Shown: positions 1 to 9,021 of the stretch, piece by piece
Numbering within the stretch: position 1 is the stretch's first letter
Layout: every line of letters starts with the position of its first letter
NCBI RefSeq assembly: GCF_044466355.1
Contig: NZ_JBITMQ010000004.1
Span: forward strand, 186,001-250,000
Length of the DNA: 64,000 nucleotides
From: Actinophytocola sp044466355
GTDB lineage: Bacteria > Actinomycetota > Actinomycetes > Mycobacteriales > Pseudonocardiaceae
Direction: 5' to 3'
The notes under the pieces: model-generated
Told to the model about the DNA's origin: nothing
What the model saw: the letters and a program-made list of their open reading frames with translations, nothing else
Databases searched by the model: none
Translations under genes and position numbers: made by a program

Positions 1-452
1 ACCACCAGCGCGAACGCGGCCACGTCCTTCGTCACGACGGCACCGGCCGCCACGGTCGCCCACGCACCGACCGTCACCGGCGCTACGCACACCGCGCGGG
101 CCCCGATGGCGGCGCCCTCCTCGACGGTGACGCCGACCGCGTCCCAGTCAGACGCGCTCTTGAGGCTGCCGTCCGGGTTGACCGCACGCGGGTAGGTGTC
201 GTTGGTGAACACCACGGCCGGGCCGACGAACACACCGTCCGCCAGCCGCGCGGGCTCGTACACCTGCGCGAAGTTCTGGATCTTGCAGTTGTCGCCCATC
301 CGCACGCCGGTGCCGATGTAGGCGCCCCTGGCGACGATGCAGTTGGCGCCGAGCGTGGCGTCCTCCCGCACCTGCGCCAGGTGCCAGACCTTCGTGCCCT
401 CGCCGAGCTTCGCGCTGTCCGCGACGTCGGCGCTGTCCGCGACGAACGCCAT
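1..452 (-). CDS. Left-handed beta-helix acyltransferase (WbpD-like), 3' end off the window
   Basis: Partial gene: the ATG start is at 452 and the reading frame is still open at base 1. The visible 150 residues are a series of hexapeptide turns (for example VARGAYIGTGVRMGDNCKIQ and VEEGAAIGARAVCVAPVTVG), the signature of left-handed beta-helix acetyltransferases. The N-terminus (KVWHLAQVREDATLGANCIV) resembles the WbpD/WlbB type, which N-acetylates the 3-amino group of UDP-3-amino-glucuronate sugars. The start is 3 nt downstream of the sugar dehydrogenase stop, so the two are very likely co-transcribed, and a dehydrogenase that makes a UDP-uronic acid fits this role. The exact substrate is inferred. 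Confidence 0.8.
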   Translation of the reverse strand, partial: MAFVADSADVADSAKLGEGTKVWHLAQVREDATLGANCIVARGAYIGTGVRMGDNCKIQNFAQVYEPARLADGVFVGPAVVFTNDTYPRAVNPDGSLKSASDWDAVGVTVEEGAAIGARAVCVAPVTVGAWATVAAGAVVTKDVAAFALV

Positions 453-455
453 GGC

Positions 456-1745
456 TCAGGCCTTCCCGATGACGCGGTAGGTGACGCCCGGCCAGGCGTC
501 CGCGGAACTCACCCGGCGGCCGTCGACGAACGTCGTGACGCCGGGCAGGTCGGCGGGGGTCAGCGTCCTGTACTCGGCGTGGTCGGCCTGCACGACGGCG
601 GCGTCGACCTTCTCGCCGAGGTGGTAGGCCTCGAAGCCGAGCTTGGCCAGCTCCTCGTCGGTGTACATCGGGTCGTGCACCAGCACGGTCGCGCCCCGGT
701 CCTTCAGCGCCCGCACGGTCGCGAAGACTCCGGAGAACGCGGTCTCCTTCACCCCGCCGCGGTAGGCGGCGCCGAGGACGGCCACCCGCTGGCCGGACAG
801 GTCGCCGTGCGCGCCCTCCAGCAGGCCGACCGTGTAGTCCGGCATGCCCGCGTTGGCCTCGCGGGCCGCGCGGACGACCGTGGCCTCCGGGTCGTTCCAC
901 AGGTACAGCCGCGGGTACACCGGGATGCAGTGCCCGCCGACGGCGATGCCCGGCCGGTGGATGTGGCTGTACGGCTGGGAGTTGGACGCCTCGATCACCT
1001 GGTAGATGTCGATGCCCGCGGTGGCGGCGAACCGGGCGAACTGGTTCGCGAGGCCGATGTTCACGTCGCGGTACGTCGTCTCCGCCAGCTTCGCCAGCTC
1101 GCTCGCCTCGGCGGAGCCCAGGTCCCACACGCCGTTGCCGCGCTCGAGGTCGGGCCGGTCGTCGAAGTCGAGGACGGCCTCGTAGAACTCGCGGGCCCTG
1201 GCGGCACCCGCCTCGGACAGGCCACCGACCAGCTTCGGGTACTTCCGCAGGTCGGCGAACACGCGGCCGGTGAGCACGCGCTCGGGGGAGAACACGAGGT
1301 GGAAGTCGGTGCCCTCGGTCAGCCCGGAGCCCTCCTCCAGCATCGGCTTCCAGCGGTTGCGGGTGGTGCCGACGGGCAGCGTGGTCTCGTAGGAGACGAG
1401 CGTGCCCTTCGTGAGGTGGCGGGCCAGCTCCCTGGTGGCCGCGTCCATCCAGCCGAAGTCCGGCCGGGCCTCGTCGTCGACGAACAGCGGCACGACGAGC
1501 ACGACGGCGTCGGCGCCGGGCACCGCGTCGCCGTAGTCGGTGGTGGCGCGCAGCGCGCCGGAGGGGACCAGCTCCGAGAGCCTGTCCTGCAGCTCCGCTT
1601 CACCCGGGAACGGCTCGACGGCCTTGTTCACCAGGTCCACCACATCGGCGTTCACGTCGACACCGACGACCTCATGGCCCTTCGACGCGAACTGCACGGC
1701 GAGCGGCAGCCCGATCTTCCCGAGCGCGATGACAGCAATCTTCAC
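456..1745 (-). CDS. UDP-N-acetyl-sugar 6-dehydrogenase (WecC/WbpA type)
   Basis: A 429-residue NAD-dependent nucleotide-sugar dehydrogenase that oxidises C6 of a UDP-hexose to a uronic acid. The N-terminal Rossmann motif is altered but recognisable (IAVIALGKIGLPLA). SPERVLTGR and the catalytic-cysteine segment GIAVGGHCIPVYP follow, with a C-terminal UDP-binding domain (VLGAAYRGGVKETAFSG). The GTG start at 1745 is chosen because AAGGGA lies about 9 nt upstream and the Rossmann fold begins at once; a longer in-frame ATG at 1799 has no such support. It precedes the beta-helix acyltransferase gene by 3 nt. The pair resembles the WbpA/WbpD steps of di-N-acetylated uronic acid synthesis; the particular sugar is not determined. 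Confidence 0.88.
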   Translation of the reverse strand: MKIAVIALGKIGLPLAVQFASKGHEVVGVDVNADVVDLVNKAVEPFPGEAELQDRLSELVPSGALRATTDYGDAVPGADAVVLVVPLFVDDEARPDFGWMDAATRELARHLTKGTLVSYETTLPVGTTRNRWKPMLEEGSGLTEGTDFHLVFSPERVLTGRVFADLRKYPKLVGGLSEAGAARAREFYEAVLDFDDRPDLERGNGVWDLGSAEASELAKLAETTYRDVNIGLANQFARFAATAGIDIYQVIEASNSQPYSHIHRPGIAVGGHCIPVYPRLYLWNDPEATVVRAAREANAGMPDYTVGLLEGAHGDLSGQRVAVLGAAYRGGVKETAFSGVFATVRALKDRGATVLVHDPMYTDEELAKLGFEAYHLGEKVDAAVVQADHAEYRTLTPADLPGVTTFVDGRRVSSADAWPGVTYRVIGKA

Positions 1746-1898
1746 CGAGACAGTCCCTTTTCGTGGATTCGCGGAGCTCGCGGAGCGAACATCCGGCACA
1801 GTCGCGAATGCTGTTGCAGCCTAACCTCACCCTGTGCTGTCGCTTCCCGGCCCGCCGGTAGTCTGGTTCGCGCGATCTGGCGGGCATCGGGAGGCGAC

Positions 1899-2588
1899 GT
1901 GGCGGACCAGCGTGACGTGTGGCTGGTGGTACCCGTGTACAACGAGGGCCCCGTCGTCGCCGAGGTCATCAACGAGGCCCTGCGGGTGTTCCCGAACATC
2001 GTGTGCGTCGACGACGGCAGCAAGGACAACTCCGCGGAGCAGATCCGCCGCACCGGCGCGCATCTCGTGCGGCACCCGGTGAACCTGGGCCAGGGCGCGG
2101 CGATCCAGACCGGCGTCGAGTACGCCAGGGCCCAGCCAGGCGCCGCGTACTTCGCCACCTTCGACTCCGACGGCCAGCACCTCGTCTCCGACGTGGAGCG
2201 GATGGTGCAGCGCCTGCGTGACGAGCCGCTGGACATCCTGGTCGGCACCCGGTTCCACGGGAGCACCGAGCACATCCCGTTCCTCAAGCGGCTGGTGCTC
2301 AAGACCGTCGTCGCGCTGTCGCCGCGGCTGCGCAAGCTGCACCTGTCCGACGCGCACAACGGCCTTCGCGTGTTCAACAAGAAGGTCGCGGGCGACATGA
2401 ACATCACGCTCAACGGCATGGGCCACGCGTCGCAGATCGTGGAGATGATCGTGCGTGAGCGCTGGCGGGTCGCGGAGGAGCGGGTGACCATCCAGTACAC
2501 CGAGTACTCCATGGCCAAGGGCCAGTCCCTGATCAACGGCGTGAACATCATGTTCGACACCGTGCTGCGCACGAACGCCAGGAGGTGA
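1899..2588 (+). CDS. Family 2 glycosyltransferase, dolichyl-phosphate mannose synthase-like
   Basis: A 229-residue GT-A enzyme with no membrane segments in the catalytic part. Motifs are VPVYNEGPVV, CVDDGSKDNS (nucleotide-sugar site), NLGQGAAIQTG and FDSDGQH (metal-binding DxD), as in DPM/DPG synthase-like GT2 enzymes that move a sugar onto a polyprenyl phosphate. The GTG start at 1899 follows GGGAGG by a few bases; the in-frame open region upstream is only the antisense of the dehydrogenase. A DUF2304 membrane protein follows 4 nt after the stop, a frequent pairing for these GTs. It probably supplies a lipid-linked sugar donor or adds a sugar to a cell-surface glycan; donor and acceptor are unknown. 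Confidence 0.85.
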   Translation: MADQRDVWLVVPVYNEGPVVAEVINEALRVFPNIVCVDDGSKDNSAEQIRRTGAHLVRHPVNLGQGAAIQTGVEYARAQPGAAYFATFDSDGQHLVSDVERMVQRLRDEPLDILVGTRFHGSTEHIPFLKRLVLKTVVALSPRLRKLHLSDAHNGLRVFNKKVAGDMNITLNGMGHASQIVEMIVRERWRVAEERVTIQYTEYSMAKGQSLINGVNIMFDTVLRTNARR

Positions 2589-2592
2589 CGTG

Positions 2593-2964
2593 ATGATCCA
2601 GTTCCTGCTCATCCTGGCCGTGCTCATCCTGCTGGTGACGTTCCTGCGGCACCACGGCACCACCCTCGCCGGCGCCGGTGTGAAGATCGGCTTCGCGTTG
2701 TTCATGTTGTTCGGCGTGCTGGCCGTGCTGCTGCCCGCGGAGGTCAGCCGCCTCGCCCAGGTGATCGGCGTCGGCCGTGGCACGGACCTCGTGCTGTACG
2801 GGATGGTGGTCGCCTTCGGGTTCGCCACCATCAACACCTACCTGCGGTTCAAGGAGCTGGAGCTGCGCTACGCGCGGCTCGCCAGGGCGATCGCCCTCCG
2901 CAGCGCGGAACCCCCGTCGCCCCACCCCACCGAGACCGGGGACGCCGACCAGCAGGTGTCCTGA
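2593..2964 (+). CDS. DUF2304 family membrane protein
   Basis: A 123-residue protein with three predicted membrane helices (near residues 2-17, 28-45 and 64-80) followed by a charged segment (RFKELELRYARLARAIA) and a Pro-rich tail. This is the usual shape of DUF2304 proteins, which are found next to polyprenyl-phosphate GT2 enzymes. The ATG at 2593 is preferred over GTG at 2590 because AGGAGG (2580-2585) is 7 nt upstream. It is probably a membrane partner for the preceding soluble glycosyltransferase; this is inferred from the gene pairing. Confidence 0.8.
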   Translation: MIQFLLILAVLILLVTFLRHHGTTLAGAGVKIGFALFMLFGVLAVLLPAEVSRLAQVIGVGRGTDLVLYGMVVAFGFATINTYLRFKELELRYARLARAIALRSAEPPSPHPTETGDADQQVS

Positions 2965-2967
2965 CGG

Positions 2968-3906
2968 TCAGAGCTGCTTGCGGAAGTAGTCGACCGTCCT
3001 GCGGATGCCCTCGTCGAGACTGACGTCCGGGCGCCACCCGAGCTCGGCCGTCGCGGCCTGCGCGTCGAGCGCGGAGGCACGCAGGTCACCGAGGCGGGCG
3101 GGGGCGAACACGGGCTTGTCGTCCGCGTTCGCCGCGCGGGCGACAAGCGTGTGCAGCTCACGGTCGCTGGTCTGCACACCGGTGCCGATGTTGTACCGCT
3201 TCCCGCCGCCGACCTCGCCGGACGCCGCCACGAACGCGGCCACCACGTCACCGACGTACACGTAGTCGCGGGTGTTGCCGCCGTCGCCGAACAGCGTCGT
3301 CGGGCGGCCGGTCAGCAGGGCGTTCGCGAAGATGGCGACGACACCGGCCTCGCCGTGCGGGTTCTGGCGGGGGCCGTACACGTTCGCGGGCGCCAGGTGG
3401 GTGCAGTCGAGGCCGTACAGCTCGCGGTAGGTGTTCAGGTACACCTCCGCGGCGATCTTGCTCGCGGCGTACGGGGCCTTCGGGTTCAACGCGGCGGTCT
3501 CGGCGACCGGCAGGTCCTCCGGCGTGCCGTAGATGGAGCCACCGGACGACGCCAGAACGACCTTGCGCACACCGGCCCCGCGGGCCGCCTCGGCCACCGC
3601 GATGGTGCCGAGCACGTTGCGGTTCGCGTCGTCGAACGGGTCGGCGACGCTGCTGCGAACGTCGATCTGGGCGGCGAGGTGGAACACGACCTCGGGGGCG
3701 GCCTCGGCGACGACGTCGGCCAGCGCGGGGTCGGTGATGCTCAGCTCACGCACCGTGAGCCTGCCGGTGTCGGCGGCGTCGGCCAGGTTCGCGGGGGTGC
3801 CGCGGGAGAGGTCGTCCACGACGGTCACGTCATGCCCGTCGGCGATCAGCCGGTCTACCAGGGTCGACCCAATGAAGCCGGCGCCGCCGGTGACGAGTGC
3901 GCGCAC
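2968..3906 (-). CDS. galE: UDP-glucose 4-epimerase (GalE-type SDR)
   Basis: A 312-residue extended SDR. It has the NAD-binding motif TGGAGFIG at residues 7-14, HLAAQIDV and the catalytic Tyr146xxxLys150 (YAASK), with a Ser-rich strand ahead of it (LASSGGSIYG). GalE enzymes make UDP-galactopyranose, the substrate of UDP-galactopyranose mutase (glf, 13054-14268) and hence of the two GlfT2-type enzymes next door. It lies tail-to-tail with the DUF2304 gene (3 nt apart), so it is a separate transcription unit. A related sugar epimerase function (for example on UDP-GlcNAc) cannot be excluded from sequence alone. Confidence 0.82.
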   Translation of the reverse strand: MRALVTGGAGFIGSTLVDRLIADGHDVTVVDDLSRGTPANLADAADTGRLTVRELSITDPALADVVAEAAPEVVFHLAAQIDVRSSVADPFDDANRNVLGTIAVAEAARGAGVRKVVLASSGGSIYGTPEDLPVAETAALNPKAPYAASKIAAEVYLNTYRELYGLDCTHLAPANVYGPRQNPHGEAGVVAIFANALLTGRPTTLFGDGGNTRDYVYVGDVVAAFVAASGEVGGGKRYNIGTGVQTSDRELHTLVARAANADDKPVFAPARLGDLRASALDAQAATAELGWRPDVSLDEGIRRTVDYFRKQL

Positions 3907-4053
3907 GGCGTCTCTCCTTCAGGAAGATCTTGGACGCCACATCATATCCGGCGGCCGGGCGCCACCGTCGTGACCTCAAGGTGATCGAATCGTGGTGGCA
4001 GGTACGCTGGCTCACCGACAGCCGCCGTGCCCCCTGTGGAGGTCTGGACTCGT

Positions 4054-5997
4054 ATGCCCGGTAGCAGCCCGACAACCGGAGAAGCCGCCGCGACGGTCCA
4101 GCCGTCGGAACGGGCGGCGGCGGAACCCAGTCCGGCGGTTCGGGAACCGAGCAGCCGCCTCGTCGCCCAGCGCGGGTTGTTCCGCGGTCCCGACCCGGTG
4201 TGCCCGGACGACCTGTACCTCCAGGTCGAGCACGGCAGCGCGGTGCGGGAGCGGCAGCGGCTGCTCGTGCACGCCGGCTCCTCGGTCACCACCGACACCT
4301 ACTTCGGCCGCTTCCCGGCGAGCTACTGGCAGCGCTGGACCGTCGTCGACCAGGTCGACGTCGAGCTGACACTGACCGGTTCGGGCCGCGTGTCGCTGGT
4401 CGCGTCCGACCCCGCCGGGGAGACCCGGGTGGTCGCCGCCCAGGAGCTGACCGGGCTGCGGAGCGAGTCGGTGACGCTGACCGTCGCGCTCGACAAGTTC
4501 GTCGACGGCGGCTTCCTGTGGGTCGAGATCACCACCGGTGACGACGAGTTGGACGTGGAGCGGCTGCGGTGGACCGTCGCCGCGCCCGAGCGGCTCCGCC
4601 AGACCTCCGTCGTGATCTGCACGTTCAACCGCGCGGACGACTGCACGAAGACGCTCCAGTCGCTGGGCCGCGACCCCGAGAGCCTCGCCGTCCTCGACGC
4701 GATCTACGTGGTCGACCAGGGCACGGACACGGTCTCCTCCCGGGACGCGTTCCCGGAGATCCAGCGGACGCTCGGCAACCGGCTCCGCTACCTCCAGCAG
4801 CCCAACCTCGGCGGCGCCGGCGGCTTCGGCCGCGGCATGTACGAGGTCACCGAGCGGGGCGCCGACGGCGCGAACGTGCTGCTCATGGACGACGACGTGC
4901 TGTGCGAGCCGGAGATCGCGATCCGGCTGAGCGCGTTCGCGAACCGCACCACGGAGCCCACGCTGGTCGGCGGCCAGATGCTGCGGCTGCTGCACCCGAC
5001 GGTCCTGCTGGCGGGCGCCGAGTACGCCGACTTCGCGCAGCTCACCCCCGGCAAGGTCGTGCGGGGCGCGCTGGACGACGTCGACCTGCTCGCCGAGGAG
5101 GTCGACGACGACGGCGTGCCGACCGGCATGGTCAACCGCGGTGACCGCCGGGTCGACGCCGACTACAACGCCTGGTGGTCGTGCCTGATCCCGGCCGAGG
5201 TCGTCGCGGAGATCGGCCTGCCGCTGCCGTTGTTCTTCCAGTGGGACGACGTCGAGTACGGCTACCGGGCCCGGCACAACGGCTTCGCCACCGTGACCCT
5301 GCCGGGCGCGGGCCTGTGGCACGCGGACTTCGACTGGAAGGACGCGGACAAGTGGAACGAGTACTTCGCCGTCCGTAACGCCCTGATCGTGTCCACGCTG
5401 CACTCCGAGACCGACCCCAAGCAGTCCGCGCGGGTCCTGGTCGCGCGGATCACCCGCAACCTGCTGTCGATGGAGTACGGCCTCGCCGCCACCCTGATCA
5501 AGGCCGTCGAGGACTTCCTCCGGGGCCCGGAGTTCCTGCACGACGGCGGCCAGGCCGCGGCGAAGGAGATTCGCCGGATGCGTGCCGAGTACCCGGACAC
5601 GGTCATGCACCCGGCGGGGGACGTGCCGGGCCTGAAGTCCGGCTCCGTGTCGATGGTGCAGGCGGGCCCGAAGCCCAGCAAGACCCGCCTGGTGATGCTG
5701 AAGCGCCTGATCTACCTGGCCATGGGCCGCACCGTGCACCAGCTCGGCGCGGTGAACCGCAAGGACGCCACCTGGTGGCACCTCTCGCAGTTCGACACGG
5801 CCATCGTCACCGACGGTTCCCAGGAGGGCGTGCGCCTGCGCAAGCGGGACCGGGAGATGACCATCAAGCTCGCCAAGGACGCGGCACGGGTCGTGCGCCG
5901 GCTGATGAACGAGCTCCCGCGCCTGCGTGCGGAGTACCGGGCCGCGGTGCCGGAGCTGGTCAGCCGGGACAACTGGCGTCGCCTTTACGACCTGTGA
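4054..5997 (+). CDS. GlfT2-type galactofuranosyltransferase (paralog A)
   Basis: A 647-residue protein with the full GlfT2 layout: an N-terminal beta-sandwich (about residues 40-180, with FPASYWQRW), a GT-A domain (ICTFNRADDC, NLGGAGGFGRG, LLMDDDV for metal/UDP binding, FQWDDVEYGYR for the catalytic base region, LWHADFDW) and a helical C-terminus. GlfT2 polymerises UDP-galactofuranose into galactan on the inner membrane face. The ATG at 4054 is taken with GGAGG at 4038-4042; a GTG at 4027 is the alternative. It sits in one run with a methyltransferase and a second GlfT2. The second copy looks closer to mycobacterial GlfT2, so this one may have diverged in linkage or acceptor (inference). Confidence 0.85.
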   Translation: MPGSSPTTGEAAATVQPSERAAAEPSPAVREPSSRLVAQRGLFRGPDPVCPDDLYLQVEHGSAVRERQRLLVHAGSSVTTDTYFGRFPASYWQRWTVVDQVDVELTLTGSGRVSLVASDPAGETRVVAAQELTGLRSESVTLTVALDKFVDGGFLWVEITTGDDELDVERLRWTVAAPERLRQTSVVICTFNRADDCTKTLQSLGRDPESLAVLDAIYVVDQGTDTVSSRDAFPEIQRTLGNRLRYLQQPNLGGAGGFGRGMYEVTERGADGANVLLMDDDVLCEPEIAIRLSAFANRTTEPTLVGGQMLRLLHPTVLLAGAEYADFAQLTPGKVVRGALDDVDLLAEEVDDDGVPTGMVNRGDRRVDADYNAWWSCLIPAEVVAEIGLPLPLFFQWDDVEYGYRARHNGFATVTLPGAGLWHADFDWKDADKWNEYFAVRNALIVSTLHSETDPKQSARVLVARITRNLLSMEYGLAATLIKAVEDFLRGPEFLHDGGQAAAKEIRRMRAEYPDTVMHPAGDVPGLKSGSVSMVQAGPKPSKTRLVMLKRLIYLAMGRTVHQLGAVNRKDATWWHLSQFDTAIVTDGSQEGVRLRKRDREMTIKLAKDAARVVRRLMNELPRLRAEYRAAVPELVSRDNWRRLYDL

Positions 5998-6009
5998 GTG
6001 GGACTGTCT

Positions 6010-6615
6010 ATGGCCAACCCGGAATCGACCGAGGGCGAGGACTACACGGCTCGGCTCAAGCGACTGGAGCTGCCGCTGTGGAAGCGGGTGCTGGACGTCC
6101 AAGCGCCCTACCGGTGGAACGTCCGTCGCCTGTTCGGTGACCGCGAGGTGCTGGACGTCGGGTGCGGCATCGGCCGCTGCCTGGCCCACCTGGCACCGCG
6201 CGGCGTCGGTGTCGACCACAACAGGTCCTCGGTCGAGACGTGCCGTGAACGCGGTCTGACCGCGTTCACCACGGACGAGTTCGCCGCCACCGAGTACGCG
6301 ACGCCGGGCCGGTTCCGCGGCCTGCTGGCCGCTCACCTGGTGGAGCACATGCCGAGGCCGGAGGCGGTCAAGATCCTCTCGGGCTACGTCGACTACCTGT
6401 CGGACGACGCGCGTCTGGTGCTGATCTGCCCGCAGGAGCGTGGTTACGCCAGCGACACCACGCACGTGGAGTTCACGGACTTCGACGCGCTCGGCGACGT
6501 GGCCCACCAGCTGGGCTTCAAGGAAACCCGCAGGCAGTCCTTCCCCCTTCCCCGTTTCGCCGGCAAGGCGTTCACCTACAACGAGTTCGTGCTGGTCGCC
6601 GACCGCGTGAACTAG
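6010..6615 (+). CDS. SAM-dependent class I methyltransferase
   Basis: A 201-residue protein with a clear SAM-binding motif I (VLDVGCGIGRCLAHL), an acidic strand (VGVDHNRSSV) and a post-I stretch (AAHLVEHM), as in small class I methyltransferases. The gene begins 12 nt after the stop of GlfT2 paralog A and ends about 20 nt before paralog B, so the three are probably one operon. No substrate can be read from the sequence. Its position between two galactofuranosyltransferases suggests O-methylation of galactan or of its lipid intermediate, but this is only a context inference. A GTG at 5998, directly after the previous stop, is an alternative start. Confidence 0.8.
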   Translation: MANPESTEGEDYTARLKRLELPLWKRVLDVQAPYRWNVRRLFGDREVLDVGCGIGRCLAHLAPRGVGVDHNRSSVETCRERGLTAFTTDEFAATEYATPGRFRGLLAAHLVEHMPRPEAVKILSGYVDYLSDDARLVLICPQERGYASDTTHVEFTDFDALGDVAHQLGFKETRRQSFPLPRFAGKAFTYNEFVLVADRVN

Positions 6616-6638
6616 CCATGTACCGAGGAGCAAGAACC

Positions 6639-8531
6639 GTGGCCGAGCAGGCGACCCCCGAGACCGACCGCGTGCTGCAGCGGGTGATCCTGCCCCGCGA
6701 CCGCGATCCGCTCGACGTCCGACCGCTGTACCTCGACGAGCCCGAGAACGTGCACAGCCACGTCTCGTCCCGGCGCGAGGTGGTGATCCCGCCGTCGGCC
6801 AGGGTCTCGTTCGCGTCGTACTTCAACGCCTTCCCGGCGAGCTACTGGAAGCGCTGGACGACGGTCACCGACGTGACCCTGAAGGTGCGGATGAAGGGCG
6901 CGGGCCGGATCGAGCTGTACCGCTCGAAGCCGAACGGCGACATCGTCCACCTGACCGGTGCGCCCGTGCACGCCGAGCAGGACTGGGAGACCTTCGAGTT
7001 CCGCACCAGCCTCAAGCCGTTCGAGGACGGCGGCTGGCTGTGGTTCGACGTGTTCACCGAGAACGTCGAGCTGACCGTGTCCGAGGCGGTGTGGCTGTCC
7101 GACCAGCCGATCCCGATGAAGAGGCTCGCGGTCGGCACCACCACGTTCAACCGCCTCGACGACTGCGTCGTGTCGCTGCTGGCGCTGGCCGAGGACCCCG
7201 CGGTGCTCGACGTGATCGCCAAGGTCTTCGTCGCCGACCAGGGCCCGAAGAAGATCCGCGAGCACGAGCGGTACGAGGAGGTCAAGGCCGCGCTCGGCGA
7301 GCGCCTCTCGATCATCGAGCAGGGCAACCTCGGCGGTTCCGGCGGCTTCACCCGCGCGCTGTTCGAGTCGATCGAGCACACCAAGCCGGGCACGGTCGAC
7401 CAGATCCTGCTGATGGACGACGACATCGCGCTCGAGCCGGACTCGATCCTGCGCTCCAACATGTTCGCCCGCGCGGCGGCCAAGCCGGTCATCGTCGGCA
7501 GCCAGATGCTGAACCTGCAGGCCAAGTCCCGTCTGCACACGATGGGCGAGGTCGTCGACCTGGCGTCGTGCGTGTGGCGGGCCGCGCCGGGCGCCATCAC
7601 CGACCACGACTTCGGCACCGGCTCGCTGCGCGAGACCCGTGCGCTGCACAAGCGCATCGACGCCACCTACAACGGCTGGTGGATGTGCCTGTTCCCGCGT
7701 GAGGTCGTGGAGAAGGTCGGCCTGCCGCTGCCGCTGTTCATCAAGTGCGACGACGCGGAGTACTCGCTGCGCGCGCTGGCGCACGACATGCCGACGGTGA
7801 CCCTGCCGGGCTCCGCGGTGTGGCACGAGCCGTGGACCGACAAGAACGACACCAAGGACTGGACGGTCTACTTCCACCTGCGCAACCGGCTGATCATGGC
7901 CGCGCTGCACAGCCCGTACGACATGCGCAAGACCCTGCTCAAGCAGGGCGCGCGGTCCGCGGTCCGGCGGCTGCTGTCGATGGAGTACTCGACCGCGGCG
8001 CTGGAGCTGAAGGCGCTCGAGGACTTCATGGCGGGCCCCGACCGGCTGTTCGACAAGCTCGGCACCGCGCTGCCCGAGGTCCAGGCCGTCCGCAAGCAGT
8101 ACACCGACGCGCAGTTCCTGCCGTCCGCGCGGGAGTTCCCGCCGCCGAGCTTCGACATGGTGAAGGCGGAGCAGATGCTGCACCCGCCGGTCAACCCGGC
8201 GAAGATCGCGCTGCGGGCGGGCAAGGCGCTGGTCCACAACCTGCGCTCGCCGAACCCGGAGGCCGCGGACCGGCCGCAGGTCAACCTGCCCGCGAACAGC
8301 GCGCTGTGGTTCCTGCTCGGCAACCTGGACAGCGCGACCGTGTCCAACGCGGACGGCAGCGGGGTGGCGTTCCGCCGCCGCGACCCGAAGGTGTTCCGCG
8401 AGCTGGCGGTGCGCACCACGCAGACCTACCGGCGCCTGATCGCCGAATGGCCCGCGCTGGTCGAGCAGTACAAGGCCGCTCTGCCGGAGCTGACCTCGAC
8501 GGTGTCGTGGCGGAAGGCCTTCGAGGACTGA
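6639..8531 (+). CDS. glfT2: Galactofuranosyltransferase GlfT2 (paralog B, closest to canonical)
   Basis: A 630-residue protein, close to the 637 residues of M. tuberculosis GlfT2. It has the N-terminal beta-sandwich (FNAFPASYWKRW, mirroring the mycobacterial FNAF..SYW segment), a GT-A core with TTFNRLDDC, NLGGSGGFTRA, LLMDDDI and the catalytic region CDDAEYSLRA plus AVWHEPW, and a helical C-terminal domain. It builds the alternating beta-1,5/1,6 galactan chain from UDP-Galf. The GTG start at 6639 follows GAGGAG (6625-6630); an ATG at 6618 is in frame but has no good ribosome site. A strong hairpin terminator follows the stop. Confidence 0.92.
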   Translation: MAEQATPETDRVLQRVILPRDRDPLDVRPLYLDEPENVHSHVSSRREVVIPPSARVSFASYFNAFPASYWKRWTTVTDVTLKVRMKGAGRIELYRSKPNGDIVHLTGAPVHAEQDWETFEFRTSLKPFEDGGWLWFDVFTENVELTVSEAVWLSDQPIPMKRLAVGTTTFNRLDDCVVSLLALAEDPAVLDVIAKVFVADQGPKKIREHERYEEVKAALGERLSIIEQGNLGGSGGFTRALFESIEHTKPGTVDQILLMDDDIALEPDSILRSNMFARAAAKPVIVGSQMLNLQAKSRLHTMGEVVDLASCVWRAAPGAITDHDFGTGSLRETRALHKRIDATYNGWWMCLFPREVVEKVGLPLPLFIKCDDAEYSLRALAHDMPTVTLPGSAVWHEPWTDKNDTKDWTVYFHLRNRLIMAALHSPYDMRKTLLKQGARSAVRRLLSMEYSTAALELKALEDFMAGPDRLFDKLGTALPEVQAVRKQYTDAQFLPSAREFPPPSFDMVKAEQMLHPPVNPAKIALRAGKALVHNLRSPNPEAADRPQVNLPANSALWFLLGNLDSATVSNADGSGVAFRRRDPKVFRELAVRTTQTYRRLIAEWPALVEQYKAALPELTSTVSWRKAFED

Positions 8532-8544
8532 CCCCGGGCATGAG

Positions 8545-8579
8545 AAAGGCCGCCGGGTACCAGCCCCGGCGGCCTTTCA
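8545..8579. terminator. Bidirectional hairpin terminator
   Basis: A perfect 14-bp inverted repeat (arms 8545-8558 and 8566-8579, seven-base loop) lies between the GlfT2 stop and the convergent cold-shock gene. The GC-rich arm ends in GAAAG/CTTTC. A T-tract on either side is weak, but the position between two convergent genes fits a shared terminator. Confidence 0.7.
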
Positions 8580-8597
8580 AATCGCAACTTGGCGAGA

Positions 8598-8801
8598 TCA
8601 GACGGCGCGCACGCCGGTGGCCTGCGGGCCCTTCTGGCCCTGGCCGATCTCGAACTCCACGCGCTGGTTCTCGTCCAGGCTGCGGAAGCCGCTGCCCTGA
8701 ATCTCCGAGTAGTGCACGAAGACGTCAGCGCTGCCGTCGTCCGGCGCGATGAAGCCGAAGCCCTTCTCGGAGTTGAACCACTTCACAGTTCCCTGTGCCA
8801 C
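8598..8801 (-). CDS. Cold-shock domain protein (CspA family)
   Basis: A 67-residue single cold-shock domain. RNP1 (KGFGFI) and RNP2 (VFVHYSEI) are both present, and the length is normal for the family. The GTG start at 8801 (VAQGTVKWFN) is supported by AGGAG about 8 nt upstream; an extended in-frame start at 8828 would add residues not found in the family. It binds single-stranded nucleic acid as an RNA chaperone. It is monocistronic, convergent with glfT2 and separated from it by the hairpin at 8545-8579. Confidence 0.95.
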   Translation of the reverse strand: MAQGTVKWFNSEKGFGFIAPDDGSADVFVHYSEIQGSGFRSLDENQRVEFEIGQGQKGPQATGVRAV

Positions 8802-9021
8802 TACATATCTCCTGATACTGCTATGCAAGCCGCCGCGGTCGCGACAACCCTTGGCCGTTCAGACGGCGACTCGCCCCTCAGGAGCCAACTCGCGCGCCCG
8901 CAATCGTTCGCGAGCGTGATCGAACACGAACTCATTACGACCATGGACAGTGAACCACAGGAAGTGGAGAGAACGCACTAGAAGGGTTGCGGCTCTTCAC
9001 TCCCTGGGAGACGCTCGTAGG

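Noticed and set aside
381..1898. Long plus-strand open frame upstream of the DPM-like glycosyltransferase
   Set aside because: It is antisense to the UDP-sugar dehydrogenase, has no family motifs and is low-complexity in composition; the glycosyltransferase begins at 1899 with its own ribosome site.
4012..6633. 873-codon minus-strand frame across GlfT2 paralog A and the methyltransferase
   Set aside because: Antisense shadow; the plus-strand frames encode recognised protein families over the same DNA.
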